Notes under the pieces: generated by a model
Databases searched by the model: none
What the model was told of the DNA's origin: nothing
Seen by the model: only the letters and a program-made list of their open reading frames with translations
In this document: one piece after another, positions 20,401 through 30,616 of the stretch
Numbering within the stretch: the first letter of the stretch is position 1
Layout of the letters: every line of letters begins with the position of its first letter
Translations under genes and position numbers: made by a program
From: Philhelius pedissequus
Lineage: Eukaryota > Arthropoda > Insecta > Diptera > Syrphidae
Assembly (NCBI GenBank): GCA_910595825.1
Contig: OU343160.1
Coordinates: 53,562,982 to 53,626,981, forward strand
Direction: 5' to 3'
DNA: 64,000 bases

Positions 20401-21379
20401 TATTTTACAAAAATTGTGGATTGAGAAAATTGATTGGGACGAATCGGTTCCACAAAACTTATATACGGAATGGATTCAGTTCCTTTTCGACCTAAATTCC
20501 CTGCAGAAGCTTCGTATTTCACGATATGTTTTAGCAAAAAACAAAAGGGATGTTCAGATCCATGGATTTTGCGACGCATCTATGATGGCATATGGTTGTT
20601 GTTTGTATGTGAGAACAACAGACTTCGAGGGAAGGGTTACAACAAAATTGCTAGTTGCAAAATCAAGGGTTGCTCCTACTAAACGGAAGCAGTTACCACG
20701 GCTGGAGTTGTGCGGAGCACATTTATTGGTAAGACTTTGGGCTAAGGTAAAATGTATTTTTGGCAATAACTTACCTAAAGTTTATTTCTGGACTGATGCT
20801 GAGATCGTACTAAACTGGATAGGCACTCATTCTTCCAAATTAAATACTTTTGTTGGTAACAGGATAGCTGAGATTCAGGAAAAATCTGTGGACATATCTT
20901 GGAGACATGTTCCTGGGACAGAAAACCCTGCGGATATACTTTCCAGAGGATGTTCGGTAGAAGAGTTAAAAAGTTCTATATGGCTTTCGGGTCCAAAATT
21001 TCTGCAGAAAGGTTCGGAACATTGGCCAGCCACACCAAAATTAATACTTTCAAAAGAGCAACAAAATCTTGAAATTCGAAAAACGGCGCTCATTTGCCAA
21101 AATAAAACTGCTAATTTTCTCTTCCAAATAACCGAAAATCACAGTTCGTATACAAAAATACTAAGAATATTCTCATATATATTGAGAGTTTTCAATAAAA
21201 ACCAAAAACAGGAATTCCTCGCTCTATCTACTATGGAGATTGAAAGTGCCTTATATCGAATCATTTGGATTATTCAAGTCCAGAGGCGGTGGTTGTTGTC
21301 TCAGATTGTATCTCCACGGATGGCGGCTGAACTAATGCGGAGAAAATTACCGTGTCTTATTTATTTATGTCTCTTATAA
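17468..21379 (+). CDS. BEL/Pao gag-pol polyprotein, truncated before integrase
   Basis: The polyprotein makes the capsid and enzymes for LTR retrotransposition. From the ATG at 17468 about 1303 codons are open. In order: a gag region with a DUF1759-type segment at residues 115-190 (LPHFSGKYSDYKNFIKSFES); zinc knuckles at about 327-385 (CVFCKDNEHFIVNC, CTNCLGKGHNRSKC); an aspartic protease of Pao type at about 450 (ALLDSGSQINLIS); reverse transcriptase at about 735-900 (LRVVFDASC and the catalytic FYVDDM near 860); and RNase H at about 1030-1160 (HGFCDASMMAYGC, FWTDAEIVLNWI). The last 30 or so residues after WIIQVQ are translated SINE sequence, which supplies the stop. Integrase is absent, so this copy cannot move by itself. 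Confidence 0.9.
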   Translation: MPDEITIEELKVMRASSKGNITRIKTMVDKLTSANSTELECRLGILESYFKQVLSYQSQIERLQPTDNTRGELEELYITTKTKIVSLMGPCRRGSTFETSFAVPATTSSRLPLLSLPHFSGKYSDYKNFIKSFESFVDSDPSLSRIEKFNHLLSCLSDQALGTISSFHITEENYTKALDKLKERYDNNTLIFLEHISNLFELPKCTKSSAPQLRNIVNSISAIYNSLSSLGNDKDICNAIIIYIAMSKVDNETQAKWDEQLDYTNLPKWDDCAKLISKRCQYLEARTNKQMYLNRLETSHSDQRLTNRIKFQKFNPSQQTSLTISKKHCVFCKDNEHFIVNCPNFIKLSVFERFSATKKLNLCTNCLGKGHNRSKCPSTFNCKTCNKPHHSLLHRHQGDDVIQDKGAGTSSAVVNTALQPAPVKTTSQIILATALVLVQDSTGGFQIGRALLDSGSQINLISEGFARILNLHRTRKHVEIIGVGSAQTQSNFQTQTLIRSRFNNFTMSLEFLLTRNITGHQPDMEMGISNWKIPPNIELADEYFNEPSDIDLLLGAETFFDLLSVGQIKLGSGLPTLQKTKLGWIVSGRCTTSANVSKSLCCHTTHDESLDIYVKKFWELEESSCLKSKWTEEQASCEAHFLDTVQVLPSGRLSVQLPFKNDPSCLGASFDIAHKRFLSLERRLDKQCLVKVEYCKFLREYEELGHMSLVEKPNTQESHYYIPHQCVIKPNSTSTKLRVVFDASCCTSSQVSLNEILMVGPTIQDELFILLLRFRLHRYALTADIVKMYRQVLIHPDQRQFQYILWRDNPLNPVKTYKLNTVTYGTSSAPFLAIRCLRFLADKYADTFERGSKVVASDFYVDDMLTGADDLESLLQIKEEATAILSSAGFELSKWQSNHKSIFSKDKSLNTSKDLKIVEENLTSTLGITWDSKADNFEFSYTPNGTNVKVTKRSILSISSSLFDPMGLLSPIIIRAKTILQKLWIEKIDWDESVPQNLYTEWIQFLFDLNSLQKLRISRYVLAKNKRDVQIHGFCDASMMAYGCCLYVRTTDFEGRVTTKLLVAKSRVAPTKRKQLPRLELCGAHLLVRLWAKVKCIFGNNLPKVYFWTDAEIVLNWIGTHSSKLNTFVGNRIAEIQEKSVDISWRHVPGTENPADILSRGCSVEELKSSIWLSGPKFLQKGSEHWPATPKLILSKEQQNLEIRKTALICQNKTANFLFQITENHSSYTKILRIFSYILRVFNKNQKQEFLALSTMEIESALYRIIWIIQVQRRWLLSQIVSPRMAAELMRRKLPCLIYLCLL

Positions 21380-21616
21380 TTCGCATTATTTTATTTATTT
21401 CATTGACATATTAATTAGTAGTTTACTCAATCACATATTGTTAGTGTTATGCCTGAACAGCATTTAATGAGTAAACCAGCAATTCATTTTATGACAATTT
21501 TTAGAATAGGTTTTTAATGGAATATAAGAAGACATAGACAACTGCAGGAATCGAACCTGCGACCACGAGGTTGACAGGCGAGCACACAACTATCGCGCCA
21601 CGGCCACCCCCAATTT
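21287..21616 (-). mobile_element. tRNA-derived SINE, second full-length copy
   Basis: It is close to 11300-11635 over its whole length. The head (minus strand, about 21612 down to 21541) has an A-box-like TGGCGCGATAGTTG and the B box GGTTCGATTCC. The 3' end (minus strand ...CAACAACCACCGCC) joins the BEL pol frame and provides its stop codon. No clear target duplication is seen, which fits with the loss of the downstream BEL sequence. Confidence 0.78.
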
Positions 21617-21689
21617 TCACATCCCCACACCTGAGCTGCATAAAAAATAACCGATTCTGACACTTCAAAACTCGGAATTTTCTGTTATA

Positions 21690-21915
21690 TACAATTTCAT
21701 TATTGTTGAAACATTACACTTCCATGTAATATTTATAGCAGTTTTAGCTTTTGGTATTGTGCTTTTTCATACTGAAGTTCTTTGTGAAGAGTAAACTCCC
21801 AGATATTTGTGTTCTTGGTTGAGCAAGTTTCAGTTTCAATATTGTATAGTGCCGAGTTTAATTTGCCCTATTCTACTTGTAAAGTACAGTTGATCTTCCA
21901 TAAGGTTTTTTGACG
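21690..21915 (-). pseudogene. Short LINE reverse-transcriptase fragment
   Basis: The minus strand contains QEHKYLGVY and, after a shift, KAKTAINITWK. These match the segment VQEYKYLGVTFT ... AAKIAINTMWKK of the LINE at 30617-33480. It is a small decayed fragment of a related element. Confidence 0.45.
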
Positions 21916-24900
21916 GCTCTTCCCATTGATCAGCGAAATCAAGCATCATTACGGGTAGGACCGTTAAAGACCAACCTCGTGTTGACATGTGTTTCTTCTA
22001 TTTTTTGTTCTTTCTCTGTGTGTGTCTATCTCTGTTGTATTGATGCTTTGTAATGTGTTAGCCTTTGGCCTCAGTTGCCTAAAGAATCGTTAACGTCATC
22101 GGAACTAACAACTAAACAACATAATATCATTCGATTATGAATGAATGTCACAATGTGACTCACAAGTCTATCCAAAGCAGGCTTTTGCTTTTACTTTAAT
22201 CGAAAGCAGTTTCTTTTATTTGTAATGTGTGTCAATTCTGCTTTGCTTTTGCCAAAAAAACACGGCTAATGAGACATTTTAATAAAGTCTCCAAAACATC
22301 AAAAACCAATGCCGGATTTACACGAGTGACAAATTGCCATTAATTCATGCCAGTAAAGTGGCAAAATAATGGTAAAATCAAATCAATAATGAAATGAAAT
22401 ATTATGTTACGGAAGTAACGCACGCCATTTTGATTAAAATGGTCTGAAAGTTGATAAAGGATTTTCTAAAAAGGTAAGTGAATTTAGGAGGGACCTTACC
22501 CCTTTAAACATCTCTTACCAAATTCACTAAGCATTTAAAAAAAAAGGACAACATAAATGCACGAACCATTAAAGTAAAACCGAACCCAACTAGACTGCTA
22601 TTACACCTTGCAATTTGAGTCTCCGATTTTTAAGCATGTGCTGAAATTGAAACAAATGCAGTTATAATTATTCATGCCGATTAGTGAATTCGCAGTTTTC
22701 TACTCCCTGGAAGCTGAAGAGATTCGCAATAGATTCGCTTTCGCTTTTATTTCAATTAGTGAACTCGTCGAATTAACTATACCATCGATTCTTGGACTAC
22801 CTTACCATTTTCCGAAATATATTATTGCTGCCGTCATTTGTTGACATCTTAAACGTCACACGCAATCTTGAATTGTAGCTAAATCATTGAAATAATTTTT
22901 GTTAATCGAAAAAAAGAAATGGAAACCATTGAATTTTATTTCAATTTTCGGGATCATTCGCAAAGGAATAATCGGATTTGTATACGCTACCAAACCAGGT
23001 ATATATTTGATATTTCCGATGCATTGTAAAGTTTAAGTTTTCATATTTCAGAAGACTTTGAAATGTGACTTTTTTAAGCACAACAGCAGAACAGCTGAAC
23101 CATATCTTCGTCAACTGGCGATAGGAAATGATTTTCTCTTTCTTGTCACTAATTGCATTCATGGACCTCTTGTTTGGGCAAGTTTTTATTTGATTGAGCA
23201 CATGTAGTCCTTAAAAACTGTTGATCTGGGAATTTATTGGTTAAATTCTTGGCAATGTCAGGTTGTGTTTTCATTTATCCTACCATTTCCGTAAACTAGT
23301 CTCGGTTAGTGGTTCGTTTTCTAAAAAAAGAAAATCATAACAAACAATTAATTCAAGTATCTAGTAAGTATATATTTTTTAATTCAGAATTAAATACATA
23401 TTCTTATTTTAACTTACATTTTATGTACTATCCATTATGATTTTTTGACAAAATGTATTTATGTACATCAATACAAAGATTCGTGACACAATCGGCGCGG
23501 AAATAAAATGAGAAAGTTTGTATGAAATGCGAAAGGTTTGAGGATTCAGTAATACCAAATAAGATGAACAAAATGTCGGTGATGCAGGTAATTTTATCGA
23601 CATTCGTTCAATTTTCTTTCTATGGATTCACTAATAGCATCAATTGCGAAGATTAGTTGAATTGTGGCTATATCTCATCCGCCGAATTCACTAATAGCCA
23701 TGATTTTTCAGCAAACGCACCTAAGTTTAAGGGGAGTAAGGAAACCAGAGTACTTATTCTTCTCACTAGAACAAAGTTAACTTTTGTTAAAAATCGCATT
23801 CGTGTAAAATCATTCTTAGAACCGAAAGGGGAACAAAAATGAATCAATCCTTACGAATTGCGGCTATGTAAAAGCAGACTTGCATGATTCCTTCTTCGTC
23901 TTTTGTGTTTTTCACAGATTGAGTCAGAAAATGAATGTAGTCGGAAAGAGTTAATAACGAAGACACAGATGAAAATTTCAATACATTTTTCTGGTTGACC
24001 TGTGACGTATTTGATTTTCCACTTGCATGCTTCTCGTTGTTAGAAAAATGGATGTAAATAAAATTTATTGAGTTATAAAAATTATTTTTTATTATTAAAT
24101 AATTGTATATGGAGTATGACTAGTACTTATATCTACTTAAAAAAAAGTAAATTAACTTCTTTCAATTTTTATAGATTGAAAGCCCCTTCGCATTGATTGA
24201 CTATAAATACAGATGAACTAAAATACGATGGACTTCATTTCCACATTTTTTTTTTGGATTTTGAATTAAAATACATATAATCGAGTTACAAAATAAAAAA
24301 AAAAATATGTACTGATATGACAAAAGAACATTAAACTTTGAACGAGGCAACACATGTTCTGTTCACATTCATTTCGAACGGAAATTCGACAACATTCCCT
24401 GCTGTGACACATTCATTGCGATGCGATCGGTCCTGTCTGATAAAAATAAGAGTCCAACAACAGAGAAAAAAAAACAACAACGCCAAGAATAACAAATATA
24501 GATACTTTTTATATATTTTTATGTTCAATCGGATATTGGCAGATTTTATCGTCCTCGACAAAAAAAACAAACCAAAAAAAAACAGAAAAAGATAGCTCTC
24601 GAAAGTGCGGACAATGTCTGCTTGATGAGCCGCAGGACTCGTCATCACAATCGAAGCGTCACAATGTACCTATTGTCACAGTGTATATGAGTATAGCTGT
24701 GTTATGCCAATCAGATTTGAAGTTCAATATTAAGATTGATGTGCAATTTAATAGATAATATGTAGCTGGATGTAGTCTGAGGTTATATTGGTTGCAGAAC
24801 AAATTTACTTCTGTCAGTATAAATAATGCCTAATAATTTGGTACCTACCTTAAATATACGCATAGCTGAGTTAAGTTTCTTCACTAGTTAGCAACGTGTT

Positions 24901-24989
24901 AGACTGGAAATAATATGAACCTGTAACTCAACTATGCAGCAGCGTTGTTCATGGGGAAAAATGTTCGGGCCATTTTAACTTTTTGCGGG
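21916..24989. other. About 3 kb of mostly single-copy-looking DNA, no gene
   Basis: No open frame has recognisable motifs or splice partners, and none of the repeat families of this window is present. The region 24340-24440 (GAACGGAAATTCGACAACATT and the GC-richer stretch after it) is less AT-rich. It might be regulatory or exonic, but I cannot support a gene. Confidence 0.35.
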
Positions 24990-25665
24990 CCACTAACTTT
25001 TTCCCAAACTTGACATTACGGTGATAGAGAACACCAAAAAAGTGGGTCCCGCAACTTTCTGTAGAACGATCTACAGCCTAATCGGCTGAAGCGATTTTTT
25101 TCAATCTTGATACTTAAGCGTTTTAGGTGATTGTCTCAAATTTAAATTTTAAGCGTTTTTTAACCCCAAAAATAACGGAAGTTGTCATACAATTTTTTCT
25201 GCCAGCTTAATTATCTAAAAAAACGGCTCTAGGGCTTTTGATAAAAAAAGTGTGCCCACTACTTTAGGTATAATCAACATTTTGTTCAAACATTTCTTTT
25301 TACATATTTTATTATTAACGGTACCTCCCATACAACAATTTTTTTGATTTTCGATTTTCTCAAATCTAGAAGGTCCTTCGAATTATAAATAATACTGCAT
25401 ACCAAAATTTTCGAAAAATATTTTTTTGGATTTGTTAAAAGAAATTTGAAAATTTAATAATATTTCGAAAACGTGTGGATGATTTTTTTTTGAAATTTGG
25501 TTTTTAAGTTTATATTATTTAATGTATAAAATTGTCACACCAATTTATACATCATTAAGCTAAAAGGCCTTTAAAAATATATATAGATTCTTAAAAGAAC
25601 AGTTTTTATTTCGATGTGATCGAATATAAGAGTAAGTTCGTGCGATCCAGTCGTGCATTTTATTA
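24990..25665 (-). repeat. GGTACC-rich long repeat, copy 2
   Basis: The head motif lies at the right end (complement of AATAAAATGCACGACTGGAT at 25640-25662). Inside are GTGGGTCCCGCAACTTTCTG, GGTACCTCCC and the AATAATACTGCATACCAAAA block, all shared with other copies in the same order. It is non-coding. Confidence 0.65.
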
Positions 25666-26129
25666 TTTTTTTTACAAAAAGCAACATTCGACAATTTTAG
25701 GTAAATATAAAATTAAATAATTTTAAATAACTTATGTCTATCTTAGACATTTTTTTAATTAATACGGTAGGCGAAATAAAAATGTATCAAGCAATATTTT
25801 CCAGATAACGTTTAACCTTATAAGTTTTAAAGTATTAAGAGCCGAAGAAACACGTTCTGCACACGCATTGCTATGGAGTAAACTCCCCGGGGCATGGGGC
25901 CAAAATAAAAATCTCTATGCAGAGATCGACTTACCTTATGAGTAATGAAAATATAATTTAGTTTATTAATTATTTTCGTCAATCATCATAAGGACTATAG
26001 GACATATTCGGGAGGGAGGAATGTTTACTTGTGTTTTTTGTGGTCACTTTTTGGGAAATAGCTATGATCTTATTTTATAAATATAATTTGGCATCTAGAA
26101 ATACAAATATGTAATGTAAGCAAAATTAT
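25666..26129. other. Nothing recognised
   Basis: AT-rich spacer between two copies of the long repeat; no gene is seen. Confidence 0.35.
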
Positions 26130-26545
26130 GGTAAATAAGTTAATAGAGAACACGAAAAAAAAGAGTCCCACAATTCCGTCTGTCTGTCTGGCTGAAACGA
26201 TTTTCTTCAAACTTTTTACATTATTCCATATATTTTCTGATTTTTTTTAGCCAAAAATAGAACGGTACCAACCATACAATATGTTTTATTAAAAATGGTA
26301 AATCTTAATTTTATCGAAAACGGCTGTAACGATTTTTATAAGAAAAAAAAATGTGTGCTCTGTTATAGAAGTAGTCTACATTTCGGTTTAAACATTTTTT
26401 AAAAATTAAAATGTTATGAACGGTACCTGATGCCATAGAATTGTGTTTTTTTATTTTCGACTTTCTCATTAACGACTCAATGGATTCCGATAAAATTTTT
26501 TATACAGGAGGTCATTTGAATTTTAAATAATACTGCGTATACCAA

Positions 26546-28505
26546 AAAGCTAGGCGATTTATTGATAAAAAGAAATATTTGTATGCTTTTTTTGTCGATT
26601 TAAAGGCTGCATTCGACACAGTCAATAGAAAGTCATTGATCTACAAGCTTTCATTATTAGGTTTATCAACAAAGTTCATAAAATTCTATGAAAAGATGCT
26701 TGAGAACTCTAATGCTTTTGTTCAGAACGGCCCTAGGAAATCGAGAGACTTCAAATGTCAAACTGGTGTTCCCCAAGGCTGTGTTTTATCCTTTGTCCTT
26801 TGTTATTCTCTCTATTTATAAATGATGTTGAAAATCACATCTCAGGAGGTATTGTAATAGGTGATGTAACTATTAAGGTTCTTTTTTATGCAGACGATCT
26901 TGTTATCCTGTCAGATAGCCGGCTTACTTTACAACTTCAAACAAATAAGCTAAAACAATACTGTGATTGTTGGGATCTCAAAATTAACAGCTCGAAGTCG
27001 AAAATTATGATCTTCAGATCACACAACAGATCTATAGGTTCTGGCCGCAACTGGACTACAGGGAACGATATTATTGAAGACGTGGATAAATTTAAATATC
27101 TGGGATATGTACCAACATATAACTTAAATACGCACACCCGTGCTAAAGAAAAAATAAAATCTGCTAAACAACACGTGGTCTAATTTTTTTAGCAATATTT
27201 TTGTAGATTCAGTTTTAAAATTCAAAGTGTTCAATGCTACAGTGAATAGCTGCCTCTGCTATGGAAGCGCAGTATATGGGTATGAACAGCTAGAAGAACT
27301 AGAAAATGTTCAAAAATACTTTTTTTGAACGAATCTTCCGGTTACCTAAGAAAACCCCAAATTATGCCATCCATGTGGAGTCTGGCTTACCTCAAATATT
27401 TCTGAAAAACTTAAAGGCAAATGCGGATTACATTGTAAAAGTAATGAATAGATCAGACCGGATCCTTAATATTTGTTTTAATAAAGTTTACAGTCCAGTA
27501 AAAAATTGGCAGGATCTAGCTGTTACACACGAATTTCCGATCTCATTACGAACTGATAATAATGAAGAATTAAAATCGTCTTTATACGACTGCATAGCTT
27601 GTATAGATGAGACACTTTTCCAGAAATGTATAGAACGTGGTTCTCATTCAGCTTCAAGGAGTGTTTATAGGCAATTAAGTTTTACTCTAGGTGAGGATAA
27701 CTATTTTAGAAACGAGTTTTCAGTTTCAGAAATGAGCTTAATTTTCAAAGCTGGATCAGAATTGAAGACCATATAGATCTGACTTAAATCCTATCTGTTC
27801 TCTTTGCAACCTTGGTACGAATGAAAATATTTTACATTTTATAGCGTTTTGTCCAATTTTACAAGAGATCCGTAGACTTCGTTTTTCCGCAAGTTTCCTT
27901 TCCTTAGAAGAATGTATAAATACTTTGATTGGTGGCCGAGGTAGGAAGTCTCTTGTAGGATATGTTTCGCACCCAAAAAAATATCGAGATGAGTATTTGA
28001 GAATGTTTTGAAGAATAAAGTCACCAATACTATTTGAATAGGAATTTTAAAAAGCTCATGTCGCAGATTATTTTCGTTTTAGCTAAACTTAAAGCCCTAT
28101 TTCACTTCTTTATATGTTTTTTCATTTGACTAAACTAAAAGTCCAGATTAATTATTTTATCTTTATTTCTAACTTTTTATATACAAAAAGGTTCTAAGCT
28201 TTAAATATATCTAAACAATTTAACCAAAATTAATTTATCTTTTTTTTGACTAAACTAAAAGTCAGAGTTTGTTTATTTATCAATCCCAAATTAAAAATAT
28301 GTGTATAAAAATAACTTATAATTGACTTTAAATTAGCACAACTTTGTTAAATCAAACTCTCTTATTATATTTTTAAATTTTTTATTGTATAAGTAATTTT
28401 TTTTACGGCAGACGGCATATTTGTCATGCTTTGTAATTATTTCTTATGTATATAAAATTGTATTCTATGATTTGAAAAATAAAGAAAGAATTGAATTGAA
28501 TTGAA
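26546..28505 (+). mobile_element. 5'-truncated CR1/L2-like LINE with 8-bp target duplication
   Basis: The element lacks its 5' half and starts within the reverse transcriptase. It ends in a short (ATTGA)n-type repeat (GAATTGAATTGAATTGAAT) rather than poly(A), as in the CR1/L2 and I groups. TATACCAA flanks it on both sides (26538-26545 and 28506-28513). The empty-site relative at 25390-25410 shows that exactly this segment was added. The clade is tentative. Confidence 0.75.
26576..28012 (+). pseudogene. LINE reverse transcriptase and C-terminal region, broken
   Basis: It encodes the part of the LINE protein that primes and copies RNA at the target. FFVDLKAAFDTVNRK (motif A) is at about 26590. 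CQTGVPQGCVLS lies just before a frameshift at about 26790, and FYADDLVILSD (catalytic motif C) is at about 26886. Thumb and C-terminal parts follow after a stop at 27181: IFRLPKKTPNYAIHVESGLP, then a zinc-knuckle-like CSLCNLGTNENILHF at 27800-27840. At least two frameshifts and two stops make it inactive. Its closest relative in the window is at 30617-33480. Confidence 0.82.
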
Positions 28506-28650
28506 TATACCAACATTTTTGAGAAATAATTTTTTTTTTGATTTTTGAACAAACAAATATGAATTTTCTTTTGAAAACTTAATACATACATACATATTTT
28601 GAAACCGGTTGAAAGATTTTTTTAAATATTGCGTTGTTAATTTTATGTTA

Positions 28651-28825
28651 TTAAGGCCCGTTCGCTGATATACAACTTAGGCCCGTTTGCTGAAACACAA
28701 CTTAATCATTTAAGTTCTACTTAAGCCCTTATGTGACAGTTTACGCAGAGAAAAATTTAAGTAGCCCATAAAGCGTTTTAAGTTGAACATAAATATTTAT
28801 GATTCGTATCAGCAAACGGGCCTAA
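28651..28825. mobile_element. Small MITE with TTAGGCCCGTTTGCTGA ends
   Basis: The left TIR TTAGGCCCGTTTGCTGA (28677) and its complement TCAGCAAACGGGCCTAA (ending 28825) are perfect. An extra partial copy of the left end (28653-28676) precedes it. It lies inside copy 3 of the long repeat and is non-coding. Confidence 0.75.
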
Positions 28826-29159
28826 ATAACTAAACTTTGGCATATAATTTTTGTTTGAAAAAAAATAACGATATTTGCGTCTAGGTACCTATATTAAAAA
28901 AAGTAAGCTTTTGCTTTTAAGATGTATGTGATCGAACGTAAAAGCAAGTACGTGCGATCCAGTCGTTAATTTTATTTATTATCAGAATCACTAGAGCTGT
29001 TTTCGAAAGAAGTAAGATTTACCTTTTTCGTGCAAATTTTTATTGAATGTTACTAATGGAGTCTAAGAGATTCGCCAAAGATGTGTATGTACTGAGTCTG
29101 AAGAAACAAGCTTGAGCGGTATCTGTTACATCAACCTATAGACGGACGGAAACATGAAT

Positions 29160-29355
29160 ATTTATAAAAATTGAACATGATTTCATATACTAAAAAATAA
29201 TTTAATAAAAAAATATTATTTATTCTAGTGAAATCCGAAACCAAACCACAGATACCGCCTAGACCATCGAGATCTGGGCGGTACCATTTCGATACCAAAA
29301 ATACGGTCTCGTCTCGGATAATTTTAAAGAAGTCTCGTCTCGTTGCCAGTGCTAT
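29160..29355 (-). repeat. GAGAC-family repeat
   Basis: It ends GTCTCGTCTCGTTGCCAGTG and is homologous in reverse to 14349-14600. It directly abuts the head of the next long-repeat copy (29359). Confidence 0.55.
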
Positions 29356-29358
29356 TAC

Positions 29359-30410
29359 AAATAAAATGCACGGCTGGATCGCACGTGCTTGCTCCTATGT
29401 TCGATCACATCATATGCAAAAGAGTTTTAATAGAAACGACTAAATATATTTTAAAAATATCTTTTACTTAATATATTATTTATATACAAAATTTCTTAAA
29501 TTTTTTTCTCAATAATAATGGGTATGGTAATTTTAATTATTTAATACTTAATATAAACTTAAAAAAAAATGAAAAAGAACACCCACATTTTTCGAAATAT
29601 TAGGGGCATATTTATAGTCGCTGATAAACCCTGGTTTAACTAAACTAAAGCTTAAGACAATTTAAGCTCAATGAATATAGATCGATTTTACTTACAAATT
29701 GTCGGTTTTTTATTTTTATAAAATTATGAATTTGTATACACAAATAGGTTCAAATAATTTGGAATGATAAGCTTAAAAAAATAGCAGCAACTTCCCAAAA
29801 TTCAACTAAACCTAGGTTAGCTTATTCACAGTTTTAAAATGACTATGAAAAAATGTTTTTTTTTTCTTAAATCAAAAGAAAATAGTTTTCGAAAATTTTG
29901 TCTTTATAATTCAAAGGACCTCTTATATAAAAATATTGATCGAAATCCATAGAGCCTTCATGAAAAAGTCGAAAATCCAAAAATTCTTGTATGACAGGTA
30001 CCGTTAATAACAATATTTGTAAAAAAAAAAGTTTGACCAAAAAGTAGACTCTACTAAAAGGAATGCACGAACTTATTTTTATGAAAATCGCTTGAACCGT
30101 TTTCGATATAATTAAGATGGGAGACAAAAGTGTACATCAAGTAGATACTGCTATTTTTGCGGCTAAAAAACGATTCAAAAATATATTTCAGACAATCACC
30201 TAAAACGGTCAAGTACCAAGTTTGAAGAAAATCGCATCAGCCGTTTAGGTTGTAGATCGTTCTAGAGATAGACAGATAGAAGGAATTGCGGGAGCCACTT
30301 TTGTGTTGTTCGGCATCATCGTAGTTCCAAGTGTGATCAAAATCTCGAGTTCGAATTTTTTTATCCATCAAATGCAAAACTTGACCTATAGTACCTATAT
30401 CGCAAGTTAA
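29359..30410 (+). repeat. GGTACC-rich long repeat, copy 4 (head and tail present)
   Basis: The head is AAATAAAATGCACGGCTGGA and the tail ACCTATAGTACCTATATCGC. Between them are ATGACAGGTACCGTTAATAA, a GACAGATAGA tract and GGAATTGCGGGAGCC. A MITE-like insertion lies at 29608-29838. With the copy at 40133-41925 this defines the polarity and ends of the family. Confidence 0.68.
29608..29838. mobile_element. Possible MITE
   Basis: The left end TTTATAGTCGCTGATAAACC and the complement of the right end (CTGTGAATAAGCTAACCTAG) match imperfectly. The interior contains AACTAAACTAAAGC-like strings. It is non-coding and the borders are uncertain. Confidence 0.4.
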
Positions 30411-30616
30411 AATTCAATCGTGGTAAAGACGTCCCTTACATTTCTAAAAATAGCTTATGTCGTCTTAAGAAAAGTGTTTTGTAGTGATTTGAAGAAATAA
30501 AATAGCTAATGTGGACTTAAGCTGTTTTTATATAAAAATAAGCTTGGTTTTAAATGTAAGCTTTTTATATGGATTATGTTGACATACACTGTTAAATGAA
30601 TCAACATGCGAAAGTT

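Larger units (their letters stand above)
15814..21286 (+). mobile_element. BEL/Pao LTR retrotransposon, 3'-truncated
   Basis: In order: 5' LTR (15814-16093), primer-binding site, long leader, then one uninterrupted gag-pol frame. Sequence identifiable as the element ends at about 21280, where a SINE begins. The integrase domain, 3' coding end and 3' LTR are not found after the SINE, so this copy lost its right part by deletion or rearrangement. The gag-pol frame has stayed open for 3.8 kb, which argues for a fairly recent insertion. Confidence 0.85.
26130..28975 (-). repeat. GGTACC-rich long repeat, copy 3, interrupted by a LINE
   Basis: The parts at 26130-26545 and 28506-28975 belong to one copy: the left part ends AATAATACTGCGTATACCAA and the right resumes TATACCAACATTTTTGAG. 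In the uninterrupted copy 2 the equivalent is ATACTGCATACCAAAATTTT. The LINE at 26546-28505 and the MITE at 28651-28825 are inserted in it. The head motif CGTGCGATCCAGTCG is at 28942-28956. Confidence 0.65.

Noticed and set aside
21541..21616. tRNA gene on the minus strand
   Set aside because: A and B boxes are present, but the same stretch heads a 330-bp repeat found three times in the window. The stems do not form a clean cloverleaf. It is a SINE head.
22941..23201. Frame of 86 codons on the minus strand
   Set aside because: It begins with a non-ATG codon and shows no recognisable motif; kept only as a possible but unsupported relic.
24331..24648. Open frames of 85-105 codons on both strands
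   Set aside because: They lack motifs and depend on A/T runs; strand overlap without any splice partner suggests chance.
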